From Branchiostoma floridae (taxonomy: Eukaryota; Chordata; Leptocardii; Amphioxiformes; Branchiostomatidae): a stretch of DNA of 47,399 nucleotides. The stretch's first letter is position 1, and each line of letters starts with the position of its first letter. A program made the position numbers and the translations under genes. The stretch covers positions 34,069,162 through 34,116,560 of the forward strand of contig NC_049979.1 in NCBI RefSeq assembly GCF_000003815.2. Direction: 5' to 3'. Positions 10,308 through 21,340 of this stretch are shown one piece after another. The notes under the pieces are model-generated. The model saw only the letters and a program-made list of their open reading frames with translations, searched no databases and was not told the origin of the DNA.

Positions 10308-11440
10308 GCCCAGGTACATTGAACGTCTGTATCATAGAGCAGTTTTTTTAAAGGTGTAACCATGTTAAACCTGAAGCTTCTTGTGCCTCTTGAAGGAAAA
10401 TAAACATATTTGGATATGTCTGAGTCATATGAATTTTCTTTATACTTTACTAAGAGTAAAACTTCACAGATTCTCTCCTATATGAGAGTTGAAATATACT
10501 GCGAGAAGTCAAACTGAATTTATTTACCAAATTTTCAGAACCAGCATCAAATATGTATATCACTCAAATGCCAGACGCAGTATACCGTCTTTTAGACTGG
10601 TCAGCTTACTTGACAAGGATACTTTTAGCCAGGGTTGTATAGAGTTGTAAACACAGGTGAACTCCGGTCAACACCTGTCGTATACTTAATTGTGAGTCTT
10701 ATATATCCAGACATAAAGTTTTTCTCTGGCTGTAATGATCGTGTCTTTAACTTGAACTATTTTCCAATCATAGATCTCTAGAAAACTACACAGCACGCTG
10801 TTTGACATCATATTCACATATACTAATCCGAGATAAAATTGCCACGATCAGAAAGGAACCTTACACATCAGACATAAACAACAGATCACTTTGAAGGACG
10901 CCTGGAGCGAGGCGCCAATTATCCAGCCCAGGTGTGACCTAAGGTCAGCCACGTGACGTTTTCACTAAGACGATGTTACATATCAAGTACATTTAAGAAG
11001 TATACTAACCATTCATGTCACAAATTAAGAACATTTAATGGCTATCTTTTCCGTACTTACTCCTCTGATTACAAATTCAGTTGGAGCAAGATGAGCCATG
11101 AGAGTCTGCAGTAAGTTCCTAATGACAATACACCTGTCATCATTACTAGGACGATAAATCAACGAGGCATTACGTGCGACAAACGCTCTAACGTTTAGAT
11201 AAGGGTCAATACTTGGGTCACACGGAATGCATGAATAAGGAGTCGATTGTGTTGATCCGTGCTTTGCTGGAGGTTCCGCAGACATCATATCAGCGTCTCT
11301 TGGCCCACGGAGCCGTGTTCTGTGCAATGAACTGTAAAAAACGGATAGGAGGGTTTTAAATTATAATACAAACAGCCATATATCCCAACGTAAGAACGAC
11401 TAGAAAGTGTTGGAAATAAAAGAGAATTGTGATAAAAGTC
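10308..11440 (-). repeat. Element X, copy 1 (minus orientation)
   Basis: On the minus strand this segment matches 43340-44600 and 46380-47399 over about 1.1 kb. Shared blocks include the ORF at 11025-11327, a block reading GGCTGGATAATTGGCGCCTC (about 10905-10930), a block with GATCTGTTG, a TCTAGAGATC block near 10780, and the far end with TGTACCTGGGC at about 10308. It is interrupted little and looks the most intact of the three copies. No terminal inverted repeats or target duplication were recognised, so its mode of spread is unknown. Confidence 0.8.
11025..11327 (-). CDS. Unrecognised conserved ORF in element X, copy 1
   Basis: I do not recognise this protein family. The frame is open for 100 codons from a TTG at 11327. 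The first ATG is at 11288, giving 87 residues. A splice-acceptor-like ttacag lies just upstream on the minus strand, so it may be an exon rather than a complete gene. The central part contains DPSIDPYLNVRAFVARNAS, identical in the copy at 43460 although several codons differ silently. The C-terminal part, including EFVIRGVSTEKIAIKCS, is in frame only here, because copies 2 and 3 carry about 11 extra bases before it. No signal peptide, membrane segment or known motif is visible. It is either a decayed mobile-element gene or a captured host exon. Confidence 0.4.
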   Translation of the reverse strand: MHRTRLRGPRDADMMSAEPPAKHGSTQSTPYSCIPCDPSIDPYLNVRAFVARNASLIYRPSNDDRCIVIRNLLQTLMAHLAPTEFVIRGVSTEKIAIKCS

Positions 11441-11449
11441 TCAGTTATG

Positions 11450-11600
11450 TCTAAGAGAATGAATATAGCAAAACAAATGCACCACATGCAAGACATAATA
11501 GAGGAGCACGGTATATTACCTAAGTCAATCTAACAAAATATTCAAAACAAATGCACCACAATGGATATATAAGAGAGAAGCATGGTATAAGTTCAATCTT
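11450..11600 (-). repeat. T-rich minisatellite flank of element X, copy 1
   Basis: Two units of 74 bp begin with caaaacaaatgcaccaca at 11469 and 11543 and run into the gap at 11601. On the minus strand they read as tgtggtgcatttgttttg, the signature of the T-rich repeats around 42380-46200. The minisatellite therefore travels with element X. Confidence 0.7.
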
Positions 11601-11700
11601 NNNNNNNNNNNNNNNNNNNNNNNNNNNNNNNNNNNNNNNNNNNNNNNNNNNNNNNNNNNNNNNNNNNNNNNNNNNNNNNNNNNNNNNNNNNNNNNNNNNN
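11601..11700. other. Assembly gap (100 N)
   Basis: A run of exactly 100 N at the edge of a minisatellite, the usual place for assembly failure. Confidence 0.99.
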
Positions 11701-12060
11701 TCTCTATAGTGTCTGTATTACAAATTAGTGCATGCATTGTGGTTGCTAGATAACATCAAGGAACAAAGAGATAATCATGAAAAGATAATTATCACACTTG
11801 GGTGATAAAAAGAGAAGTGGCCTTCAAAGACCAAGGGAACAATGAAGGAAAGGGCCTGGCATACAACGACGAAGGTGTACAACGAAGTCATATGTTTGCG
11901 GTTATACATTATTTCTCTGCATGCAAAAGATATACAACAGATCATAGTTAGTAAGGTCACATACAACATAACAGATCCAGGATAGACATACTCCTGCATG
12001 CACAGGAGTAAGTCTGCAATACTCCTAGCTTAATTCTTCACCCCTTCTAGGTACACACTA
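11701..12060. other. AT-rich sequence without recognised features
   Basis: No exon, RNA or repeat was recognised here. Confidence 0.4.
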
Positions 12061-12065
12061 AGAAT

Positions 12066-13045
12066 GTTTATTAAGGGCCAGGAGGGGCGAGATCACAATC
12101 GTTCTCGCCCCCCGTTAGCGTTTTCGTCACCCCCCCCCCCCCAATACCCGCCAGTGTTTTCGTCCCCCCTAAGAACATTGCTTCTCGGAGAGTTCTCAAG
12201 AGCAACTGGTTACTACATATTAGGCACGCTACCTGGTACTATACTGCACCTGAGGAGTAAAGAATATTGTGTGTTGCCTGGTACCTATATGCCACCTTAT
12301 TACCTGAAGATGTTATACCTCGAAAGTCGACACTATACATCTATGAAACGGAACACGTCAGCTATATGTTTTCAATTTGTCACAGTATTTTCTCTCTTGT
12401 GCAGGAAACATTTCCAAAGCACTAACAAAAACACAAGTGAATAATAGTTTCTCATTATAAACACTATCTACGCGCAAATTCATATACCTGTTGAGAAATG
12501 CTACAAAGTACCAGTCCTAAGAAACACGGGTAAACGCACCAGTTCCTAAATACTAGAAAAACAGTCATATTGGAGGTGCATATAACAAACTGTGCGATAT
12601 TCTAATGAATACCTTATCTACATAAATAATAATGACATTTCATACTTCTTTTGTGGTCAATTCATGGTAGAGGCTTCATATTGGAGATATATAGGTTGCT
12701 TGAGGACAGAGGAATACAATCTTATGTCGAGACTCAAGTATAATATTGCAAGAATGGGAATACAAGGGACCCAACCCTCCTTGTCCAAAAAAAACTTCAA
12801 CTGTCTTAAATATCAACATGTAATGACGTTAATATTGATACTATGGATGGATTTAGGTATCAGACACGTGTACTTATATCATTCTGAAACTGCATTTTGT
12901 GATTTATACCAATCAACTTCTAAAATGTTAGGTAAACCAGTTTTTTTTTTTTGGGGGGGGGGGAGTGGGCGAAATCGCTAAAGGGGGGCGAGATGGGGGG
13001 GGGGGCGAGAGCACCAGCTGGGGAGGGCGAGATCGCTAGTGACAC
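12066..13045. mobile_element. Candidate element bounded by G/C-run inverted repeats
   Basis: The left block (12104-12142) reads ctcgccccccgttagcg and ends in a run of 13 C. The right block (12951-12990) is its approximate reverse complement, with the 11-G run at 12953-12963 followed by cgctaaaggggggcgag. Both blocks extend outward with gggcgagatc-like sequence. The roughly 0.8 kb between them has no recognisable coding content. A non-autonomous transposon is likely, but no target duplication was identified. Confidence 0.45.
12941..13005 (+). other. Poly-T/poly-G tract with G-quadruplex potential
   Basis: Twelve T are followed by 11 G, then GGG, GGGGGG and an 11-G run within 55 bases (12953-13005). 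Four G-tracts of at least three with short loops meet the standard sequence rule for an intramolecular G-quadruplex. Confidence 0.6.
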
Positions 13046-13904
13046 CGGTTCACATGAGGAAATTTCTGGTCCTATGGCAATGACATATACTAAAAGCAGT
13101 CTGTCCTGTTCACACACACGGACCCGGGACTCCATCAACTAGCTGTTATTTCCCCATATGCCTCCTTCTTTCTCACTGCCTCCATCTTATTTCTTTTAGT
13201 ATTTGATCAGAGTATCATTCCATATCAGCAGTAAACTTGACCAGCGACAAAACTCAATGTACGATCAGGTTGTGGAGTGGCAATAGGAAGATGCAATATG
13301 GAAGCTCGCAGAAAGATGGAGGCATTCAGGCTGATCGCTGAAGGTGTGTAGCAGGAAGGCTACAACAGGACCAGCAGCTGGTACAGAAAAATATCTCCAA
13401 GTCACTAGGGTTCACAACAATGCCACTGACACGCAGCAGCGACTTGCAGTTGGTTTGTGTAAAAAAAACTGTCCTAAGCAACTTTCCTACGACAATCATC
13501 ATAATACAAAGTGCTTTGAGAAAATCATGCCTCAGACTAAACCTCTGACTGTTTAATGCTGTAACATTTAAGGCTGTGCATTAAGCAGACAACTAAGGTT
13601 TTGAGCAGGTCAGAACATCATGACCAGCATTTAGCGTCAAAGTGTTGCAATAGACATAAAATGCTTCTCAACATTATTTCTTTTAGTCAGAAAGCAATAT
13701 ATGGTGAAAATATTAGCCAAAACAAGTTTTTTTCACCTTACGCTTTATCCGTTAATGCTTATCTATAATTATGTCTAGTTATATATAATTATGTATAATG
13801 CTTATGGGGCCTAGGTATGATTATCAATAAATGTCATAAATGATGCCTATAACTATGAAGAATGATCACAGGTTTTATATATAATTATGTATAAGGGGCA
13901 TCAG
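13046..13904. other. No recognised features
   Basis: No supported exon or repeat boundary. From about 13740 the sequence grades into tataattatg-rich DNA that leads into the 32-bp minisatellite. Confidence 0.4.
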
Positions 13905-14065
13905 CATTACATATAATCATGTATAATGGAGAAATGGGCTATAAATAAATATGTATAATGGTGAAATGGGTTATATATCATTATATATAACGGGGAAATA
14001 GGTCATATATAATGATGTATAACGCCGAAATGGGATAAATATAATTATATATAATGCCCCCAAAT
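13905..14065. repeat. 32-bp minisatellite, ~5 units
   Basis: The anchor gaaatggg (once gaaatagg) recurs at 13931, 13963, 13995 and 14027, exactly 32 bp apart. Between anchors are variants of atatataattatgtataa, which is itself nearly palindromic. Looser copies of the AT core extend upstream to about 13750. Confidence 0.85.
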
Positions 14066-15058
14066 CCTATATTATTATATATAATTACAGTATAATCGGA
14101 CGAGTCCCAAGGGACTCCTTGACGCTTTCCACCTATTCATTACACCTTTGGTAAGTCCTCAATAAAAAAATAAAGTTGAACGGGCAAAGCATTTTGTAAT
14201 TTTGGACTTGCATCCCAAACTTAGAGTGTTTTTTCCTTATTGAAAAGACCCCGGTTCCTGGCATTTGGAATGCAGATAGTTTTTCTGTATATATATCTAT
14301 ATAGCCGGTATAACCGCCATTCGGCGTAACACACCAGCTTCGCAGGCACGCTGTGAGCGAGCGAGCGAATGAGTGAGATAGCTATGGAGATGCCTTACAT
14401 AATCTTACAAACAAATATGTAAGATTAGGGATACAAATCATGGGCTAATTTGCATAGATAATGAGGACAGTTTAAAAGCCTACTTCATGTCATAAAAGCA
14501 GATACTCAAACATAAGACACATGTAACTAACAAAGAGAGAAATATTAGCCTAACTGAGTAGTGTACTAGAATGTTCGATTGGGCCACAGCAAGTAAATTT
14601 TATGGATGACATCCGCGCGCGCATTAATGTTCGCCTGATTTCAGGAAAAAACAAACAAAAATTTTTTCTTCTGCAGGGACGGTCAACATGACGATAAAGT
14701 ACCAAAATGAGCAAATATATTTTTTTGGAGCCTAATGATTGTACTTGTACAAGTGACACTTGCGAGGTACCCAGGACTGTAGTTGTAGAAATAAAACTTA
14801 TTCGATATATGGAAGCTATGAGTGTGCTTACCAATTTTGTTGATGATGCCAGTCTACCACACTAGTGTCACTTTTACCACACCAGTACATGTCTTAAAAA
14901 ACAGGAATGAATACCTTGTTGGCTCTGATGCCATGTTTTGCACCTTTGATTCTTTTTACAACAATGGTCACAACTTTATGGTGCGTGTTTTTGAAAATGT
15001 AGCCATCTTGTTTGTTTTTACCTTTATTTTTTTTTATTCGTCCCATCGCACTTTTTTT

Positions 15059-15946
15059 GCTGGTGCGTGAGCACCAGCTTTAAGACAGGAGGAGCGGGTC
15101 TTTGGATCCTAGCATGGATGGATCCATGCATGGATGGATCCATGCATGGATGCATGGATCAAGCTCTTCTTGCCTTAACCTAATACTGCTGCAAGCCTTT
15201 TAAACCTACCTTCATGGCATGTTATAGCTGTTGTGGCCATCGTAATAGTTAAAATCTAGCTATATCAAACTCAAATACTTATATAGTCGTATTCATCGGA
15301 GTAGACCAGTACATAATCAAGCTTATCGTATCAGGTTAAAAGTTTGTGTTAGCTTTTCACAAACTAGAGTACAAAGTGATTTCCGTTATATACAAAGATT
15401 ATGTTAATTAGCCTTAAAGTTAACGTCACTGCTAGCTGCTATTTGTTGAACCGCAGCAAAACGCCTGTTCAAAGGGAAAGTCACACGAAAAATCGATTCG
15501 TTCATTCCTAACCGTTAAATTTTAGAATATACATTTTTAGTAATGATTTCATAAGCCCTTTGTATCGTTGTACGTAGAATTTACGGCTTGATGTTGAAGC
15601 ATTTGGGTGGGAGGGCGGCAAGCCATGCCAACATGTGGGTAGCCCCATTTGTGTGGAGACAAATGTATAATTTCGTACGTAACCCCCCCCCCCCCCTCTC
15701 AAAGGAACGTCAATACCTAAAGATTGAAACGTTTTTCTTGTGAAATTATAGACTGTGTAGTGTTTCTTTTATTATTTCGAAACACCGCACTTAGTAATGT
15801 AAATCATGCACATTGCACGGGGAGGTCGGGTTTACATAAGAAACATGTCGGAAAAGTATCGGCGCGTGCATCCAGAAATGTGTCGGTTTTGTCATCACCA
15901 CACTAACGCTATTAACTCAGCTTCTCTCCCAAAATCACGCACCAGC
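15059..15946. mobile_element. Possible nested element with GCTGGTGCGTGA inverted ends
   Basis: GCTGGTGCGTGA at 15059-15070 recurs inverted as TCACGCACCAGC at 15935-15946, a perfect 12-bp pair inside the larger inverted pair at 14570-16030. The left copy also forms a perfect local hairpin with GCACCAGC at 15071-15078. Confidence 0.35.
15112..15160. repeat. 16-bp palindromic tandem repeat (GGATCCATGCATGGAT)
   Basis: About 2.8 tandem copies of a 16-bp unit built from the self-complementary blocks GGATCC and ATGCAT, so each unit is nearly its own reverse complement. Confidence 0.85.
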
Positions 15947-16219
15947 CAGCTTTTTTAAAAAGCTTTCTTGTTTGCAGTCTGCAGAGGATGTCATCCATAA
16001 AATTTACTTGCTGTGGCCTTGGTAAACATTCCCGGAATTTACAACAAGTCTTATGCGCGTGCTTAATTGTATCATCCCTTTGGAGGGTAATAACACGGGA
16101 AGGGTTGACGGATCGTCATGCTTTTTGATCTCTAGATAACTAGGGGGATGCCTTCTATAATCAAGTTTTTTGTGCAAACCAGGGGCTAGTTTGCACAATT
16201 AATTAATCCGCAGCATTTC

Positions 16220-16995
16220 TTAACCCTCAAGCACCCGACCTTTTTTTGCGACTAAAATGACCGAGTGGGGTCCAAACGGACCCCAAAATGTTTTGTTCAT
16301 AAAATCTCAGCTCCAATTCCTATCGGTGATCATTGTACATACATTGCTTCGTCAATGTAAGAAGAATATTTTGACATGTTAAGGTGTTACTAATTCCACC
16401 TCATTATCATAATGTATGGAAAAGATCAGAAGGCATATTTTTGCAAAAAAAAATCCAATTTCGATTGAAACAAGGTTTTCTTGGTAAAACATGCTTGTTT
16501 TCTTACGACAATAAAATTCTATAAAGTTCAATGCTATTTTCATGATTCAAAATTTATAATTTATGCTAATTTCATGACGTCATTAGTCAAAATCCAAGAT
16601 GGCCGCCCTTATAAGCTAAATGACGCCATAATGTCGTCATATTATATGGTGATGACACAGAAGTTTTTATGAGGATTTAGTTTTACATGTTTATTATCCC
16701 CTGAAAGTTTGGTGGTGATAGGATAAGAAGTTAGGGAGTTAGACTAAAAACTTTGTTTCAAAAGCTGCACTTTTTGGCTGGGGTCCGTTTGGACCCCAGA
16801 CGGACTGATCACGGACTTTCTTTATAGCTTCCACAGTATTGTACTAATCTTCATAAAAACTTAGGAGAAGGTATAGAAGATATTGGCTAACAAAGTCACG
16901 GAAGGATTTTTTCTTCAGATCAAAAATGTTCAAATGGTACTTCAAAATTTACGCCTGGGGTCCAAATGGACCCCAGTCGGGTGTTTGAGGGTTAA
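16220..16995. mobile_element. Non-autonomous piggyBac-like MITE with TTAA target duplications
   Basis: The 768-bp element (16224-16991) is flanked by TTAA at 16220-16223 and 16992-16995. With the flanks, the left end TTAACCCTCAAGCACCCGAC matches the inverted right end at 19 of 20 bases. TTAA duplications with CCC-starting ends are typical of the piggyBac superfamily. No transposase frame is present. Three palindromes of form GGGGTCCNNNNGGACCCC lie at 16267-16284, 16780-16797 and 16957-16974. A CRE octamer lies at 16575-16582, and an aagatggccgcc motif resembling a YY1 site follows at about 16597. Confidence 0.8.
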
Positions 16996-18000
16996 AAGGA
17001 CAGTCAAACGAACATGTATTACATTTGTAACTGGAAAAAAAGAGATATTTATAGATAAATATAGATATTGAATATGCAAATTGCTACCTAGCTCCGCAAT
17101 GTAGTACGTTATATACTTCCAATGTGTATAATGGACTATCGAGATAAAACATGTCAATATTGACGACTTAATACATTGCATGTACGTTTCCACAAAGTAA
17201 TATGGCTTTCTTGTACAACCCCTTTAAGTATAATATACAACCGCTGCAATACAGATAATTATTTTCGACTTGTTGCTTGCAACAATGATGATGTAACATT
17301 CTTTGTTTCACAATGCAGTCCACTACATTGTGTATCCCATATGTCTAATGTACAATCCCTATAAACAATCTCATCAATGACTACAAGTTACTGTGAAAAG
17401 CAAACCCTGCTTTTTTTCATCAATGTTTTGTACCGGTAGTAACTGTTACATGTACAGCCCTTTTAAAACTTTTGATATATGCCCCTGTATACAATATCAT
17501 CATTGCCCTAATATTCTTGGTGTACAGATTATCAAATCTTATGGGAAACATGTACACCCCACCATGTATAATATACTGCCCCTATAGTACCATTTTGTTG
17601 TTGACCTTTGGGGTCACTTCCTGTGGAGACGGGGTAAGTGCAGCCCACGCTGGTAGCAGCATGACGTAATACCACCTAGATATAGCACGATTGCGCCATA
17701 GCCACTCAGGGCCACTGTAAAACCCATTTTCCACGTTCAAACATCCCCTGCAAACCCGTCAGAAGCCACTAGACGAAAAAAAACACCTCGTACGTTTCAT
17801 CTCCTTCTCAAGAACTACCCACATACCAAAAATCAGATCAATCTGTCATGGTCTTACGCAGCTATACTGTTCACAGACACGCCCTATATAAGGTTTCTAC
17901 ACATACCTATTGTATCATGCAAATTACCACCTAATTTGCATAACAATTATGCAATTATGTACATCATTACGTAAGCTGTCTGCATACGTACAGTCATTAA
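16996..18000. other. AT-rich sequence; repeat-like stretch before the LINE
   Basis: The phrase gtacaaccccttta and variants recur irregularly between about 17213 and 17560. The segment 17815-17885 (acccacataccaaaaatcag) resembles 19990-20050 on the other side of the LINE (acccacatactaaatatcaa), so the LINE may be nested in another repeat. No gene is recognised. Confidence 0.35.
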
Positions 18001-19533
18001 CATCCATCAACCTCAATCTCACCCAACCAAGCCGGTTTTAGGAAACATTTTGGAACAAGAGACAACCTATTTGTCATGGATACCCTTATTAGCAAATATA
18101 CATCCGAAAAGAAACAAATATATTCGTGTTTTTTTAGATTTTAGAAAGGCGTTCGACTCGGTTTGGCGAGAAGGGCTCCGCTTCAAATTACTCAACTCGG
18201 GAATAGGAGAGAACTTTTACAGTCTTATTAAATGCATGTATGAAAAACCCAGCACATGCGTCAAAACGTCATCCGGCCTAACACCTCCGTTTGTTACCAG
18301 TAAGGGTGTCAGACAGGGGTGCAACCTAAGCCCTACCCTTTTTAATCTTTTTATAAACGACCTTGTTCACGAGTTAGATAATACCGAATGTTCTCCACCC
18401 GCACTCAATAACTTATTAGTGCCATGTTTACTATATGCAGACGATGTTGTTTTATTCTCTGAGACTGAAGAAGGACTGCAAAGCGCTCTAGATAAACTAA
18501 ACATATTCTGCACTAAATGGAAGCTCGAAGTGAATCTAAAGAAAACAAAAATTATCATATTCAACAAATCTGGCCGTTTTTTTTCAAAACAAAACTATTT
18601 ATTCGGACAAGAGAGAGTAGACATCGTATCTTCATATTGCTACCTAGGCATTACCATAACATCATCAGGTACCTTCTCATTAGCCAAAAAACAATTGTCA
18701 AACAAAGCGCGCAAAGGCATGCACAGCTTCAAATGTCTAACTCGTTCATCAGTCTCACCCGATAGCCTTCTAAGAATATTCGATTCCTGTGTTAAACCCA
18801 TTCTGTTATATGGTTGTGAAATTTGGGGTATCGAGAAATTAAATGATGCATCTCCGATCAAAATTACACACAACCTGCAAAAACATTCTTGGAGTCTCTA
18901 GAAATAGCAGTAATTTATCATGTAGGTTCGAATTAGGCAGATTTCCACTAGACATAGATATTTCCGTTCGACTTGTAAAATATTGGTTGTGTTTAACACA
19001 AATGGATTTTACTACGCATCCGTTACAAGTAAATGCACTCTTGGAATGATTATAGTGGATATTCTTATCTCTGGTACTCTGACAACTCACTCTGTGACCC
19101 TGTATATGTATGTAATATGATAAGGAACAGAATTACCAATATGTATATCCAGACGTCTCTACATAATATAGGTATAGATACCGGTAAGCTTAGATTCTAC
19201 AAAACTTGTAAATCTGTATACGATAGAGAGAAGTACTTAGAACTAGTTGGTTTCGAACTGCGCTACGCAATAAGCAAAGTCAGAATTAGCGCTGATCCTC
19301 TTGAAGTGGAAACAGGGAGATATAAGAGATTACCAGTGTGTGATAGAATCTGTAAATATTGTACATCTAAATCAGTGGGAGACGAAACACATTTCATTTC
19401 CAAATGTTCATTCAACGAAACCGAAAGAATCACTCTGTTTAGAGAAGTCACAAGGTATTATCCCAACTTCCCCACATTGACAGACGAACAGAAAGCTACT
19501 TTTCTCTTGAAATCGCAGAACCCACAAATTTGA
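18001..19533 (+). pseudogene. Decayed LINE reverse transcriptase (5'-truncated, several frameshifts)
   Basis: This is a non-LTR retrotransposon ORF2 remnant. The first piece (18001 to about 18110) reads ISPNQAGFRK. After a one-base shift, the longest piece (18050-18901) has motif A FLDFRKAFDSVW, motif B GVRQGCNLSPTLF, the catalytic YADD at 18434-18445, and later YLGITITSSG and ILLYGCEIWG. A second shift moves to 18843-19049 (CKNILGVSRN, FELGRFPL). A third moves to 19033-19533, with LRFYKTCKSVYDREKYLEL and a Cys/His cluster CDRICKYC...HFISKC typical of LINE C-termini. The endonuclease region is missing. All motifs occur in normal LINE order. Several LINE clades share this layout, so I do not assign one. 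Confidence 0.92.
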
Positions 19534-19700
19534 GAAAATGTTGGGCTTTTCGTCTCCCTCTGCGTCCAAAAAAGAAGTCAAACCAAACCTGTTTAGAAAT
19601 AGCCAACACTAGTATTAGATTAGAATATTGTTTATGACTGTCCATTGTTACTATGTGTATACCATGTACTTGCAATTAGCCCTCGGGCACGAACTTGCAA
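19534..19700 (+). mobile_element. LINE 3' untranslated region
   Basis: Directly follows the stop of the LINE remnant and ends near 19700 with the phrase ctcgggcacgaacttgcaaa followed by taaac. I infer it is the 3' UTR of the same insertion. The exact 3' end is uncertain. Confidence 0.55.
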
Positions 19701-20093
19701 ATAAACTTCTCTATTGAACACTTGTTTAAAGTGCACTTACAAAATTATTCCTTCTCAAAACCTAAAACAAGAATTACCTTCAACGCCCCTGCGAAACCCC
19801 TAGGTGGCCAAAACTTACACACCTTACTATGTTTTTACACAGCTACCTACCACATACAAATCATCACCGAAACAAGTCCTAAACAAAAATAGCATAACCG
19901 GAAGTTCCGCTGCAGTACCATAACACGACGCTAGAGCGCCCTGCCGTAACGCAATTCCTGCCATTCCTTCGTCATGTCTAATCCTACCCACATACTAAAT
20001 ATCAAAACCATCCATCCACGCGTTCCTTAGTTATCAGGCTGACAAACGACCCCCTGACATCAAAACAGCACTGACTACAAACCCTTCGTTTCA

Positions 20094-21340
20094 CGAAGGG
20101 AACAAGTGCAGTACCGGGTAAAATCGTAGGTGCCCTCTTTGATCCATCAAAAAACTTAAATATGCAAGAGGTATAATTGCCGCTAGGAGTCCTCTTTGAC
20201 ACGTGAATGCCAACAGTTGTGAAACAAAACTAGTCAGACAGGAAAGAAAAGCCGTAAATAATTATCAAAGCAAAGCTGGCAAAAACACCATCATGTTATC
20301 TGAAATTTTATGTATGGTTTTAGAATCATCGGTAAATTGACATTCTTGTATGGTAACCTCGATTTATAGAAGCAAATTATCCGAATGAAAGCTCATCGAA
20401 ACGAAGAAACGAATTATCGTTATAGTTCCATGTAGTAAATGTCTATTTTATCGATACTGGTGTTTTAACCTTACGAGTCGTACCAAAATGTCTAGTGAAA
20501 TATTCCGCTAAACAGAGTACCATGTTTATTTACTGAAAGTCGATAAATAGAAATAAACAAACCTAGCCATGGACCCTGGCACTTAACCACTATATGTGAA
20601 ATCCACGTTTTATTTTTCAATATTTTTGATATTACCAAGCAGTCGATCGAACACATTAAAAGTTCCCTAAAATTCAGCAAAAAAGCAACTCTAGCCCCCG
20701 GTATTAAATTCATATATTAAGCTCGTTTAAAAAAAAAAATCTTAGTTCGTACTTTGTTATCCTTACCTACTATTTCACACTATCGCATTTCAATACACAA
20801 AAATACATTTTCTTAATTGTATTTTTTTATTGATTGTTAGTTTAGATATTATTTAAGTATATGGGGGTGGCTTAGTTAAGGTACGTATGCTTTTTCCATC
20901 TCATACTCCTACTTTTATGTATTGTTACTTATTATGTTTTACGCATTTGCTTGTGAAAATAAATAAACAAAACAAAACAAGTGCAGTACCGGGTAAGACC
21001 GTAGGTGCCCTCTTTGATCCATCGAAAAATAAGATATGCAACAGGTACAATCGCCGCTAGGAGTCCTCTTTGACACGTGAATGCCAACAATTGGGAAACA
21101 TATAGAGAATAAGAGAAACCATTAATTATTCATCAACGTAAAGCCGGCAAAATACATCATTATGTTACCTAATAATGTAGGTACGTTGTTTGCATCATCA
21201 GTGAATTGAAATTCTTATATGTTATTCATGTATTGATAAAACCAAATCTTGTTATAGTTCCATGTAGTTAACGTTGACTCACTCGATACTATTCTTTTCT
21301 AACAATTCGAGTCTACAAAAAATCAAGTTTTCATGTTAAA
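20094..21340. repeat. Direct repeat of ~350-400 bp, copies ~880 bp apart
   Basis: The block from about 20101 (acaagtgcagtaccgggta) to 20490 recurs from about 20977 to 21340 in the same orientation. Best-kept parts are ccgctaggagtcctctttga and ttatagttccatgtagt. Between them, 20725-20976 is AT-rich and ends in aaataaataaacaaaacaaa, like a retroelement tail, directly abutting the second copy. Confidence 0.75.
20725..20976 (+). mobile_element. Candidate retroelement 3' fragment
   Basis: The AT-rich segment starts after an A-run and ends in an A-rich tail exactly where the second copy of the direct repeat begins. It has no coding remnant, so the call rests on the tail and the sharp junction. Confidence 0.3.

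Larger units (their letters stand above)
14570..16030. mobile_element. Candidate transposon with 33-45-bp terminal inverted repeats
   Basis: A perfect 33-bp inverted repeat starts with ggccacagcaagtaaatttt at 14582-14614 and returns inverted at 15986-16018. Weaker similarity extends each arm outward to about 45 bp. Between them lie 1.37 kb with no transposase frame, a 14-C run near 15681, a hairpin (15059-15078) and a second nested inverted pair. It may instead be two fragments of a larger family brought together. Confidence 0.5.

Noticed and set aside
18367-18873. Minus-strand ORFs opposite the LINE
   Set aside because: Antisense shadows of the reverse transcriptase frame.
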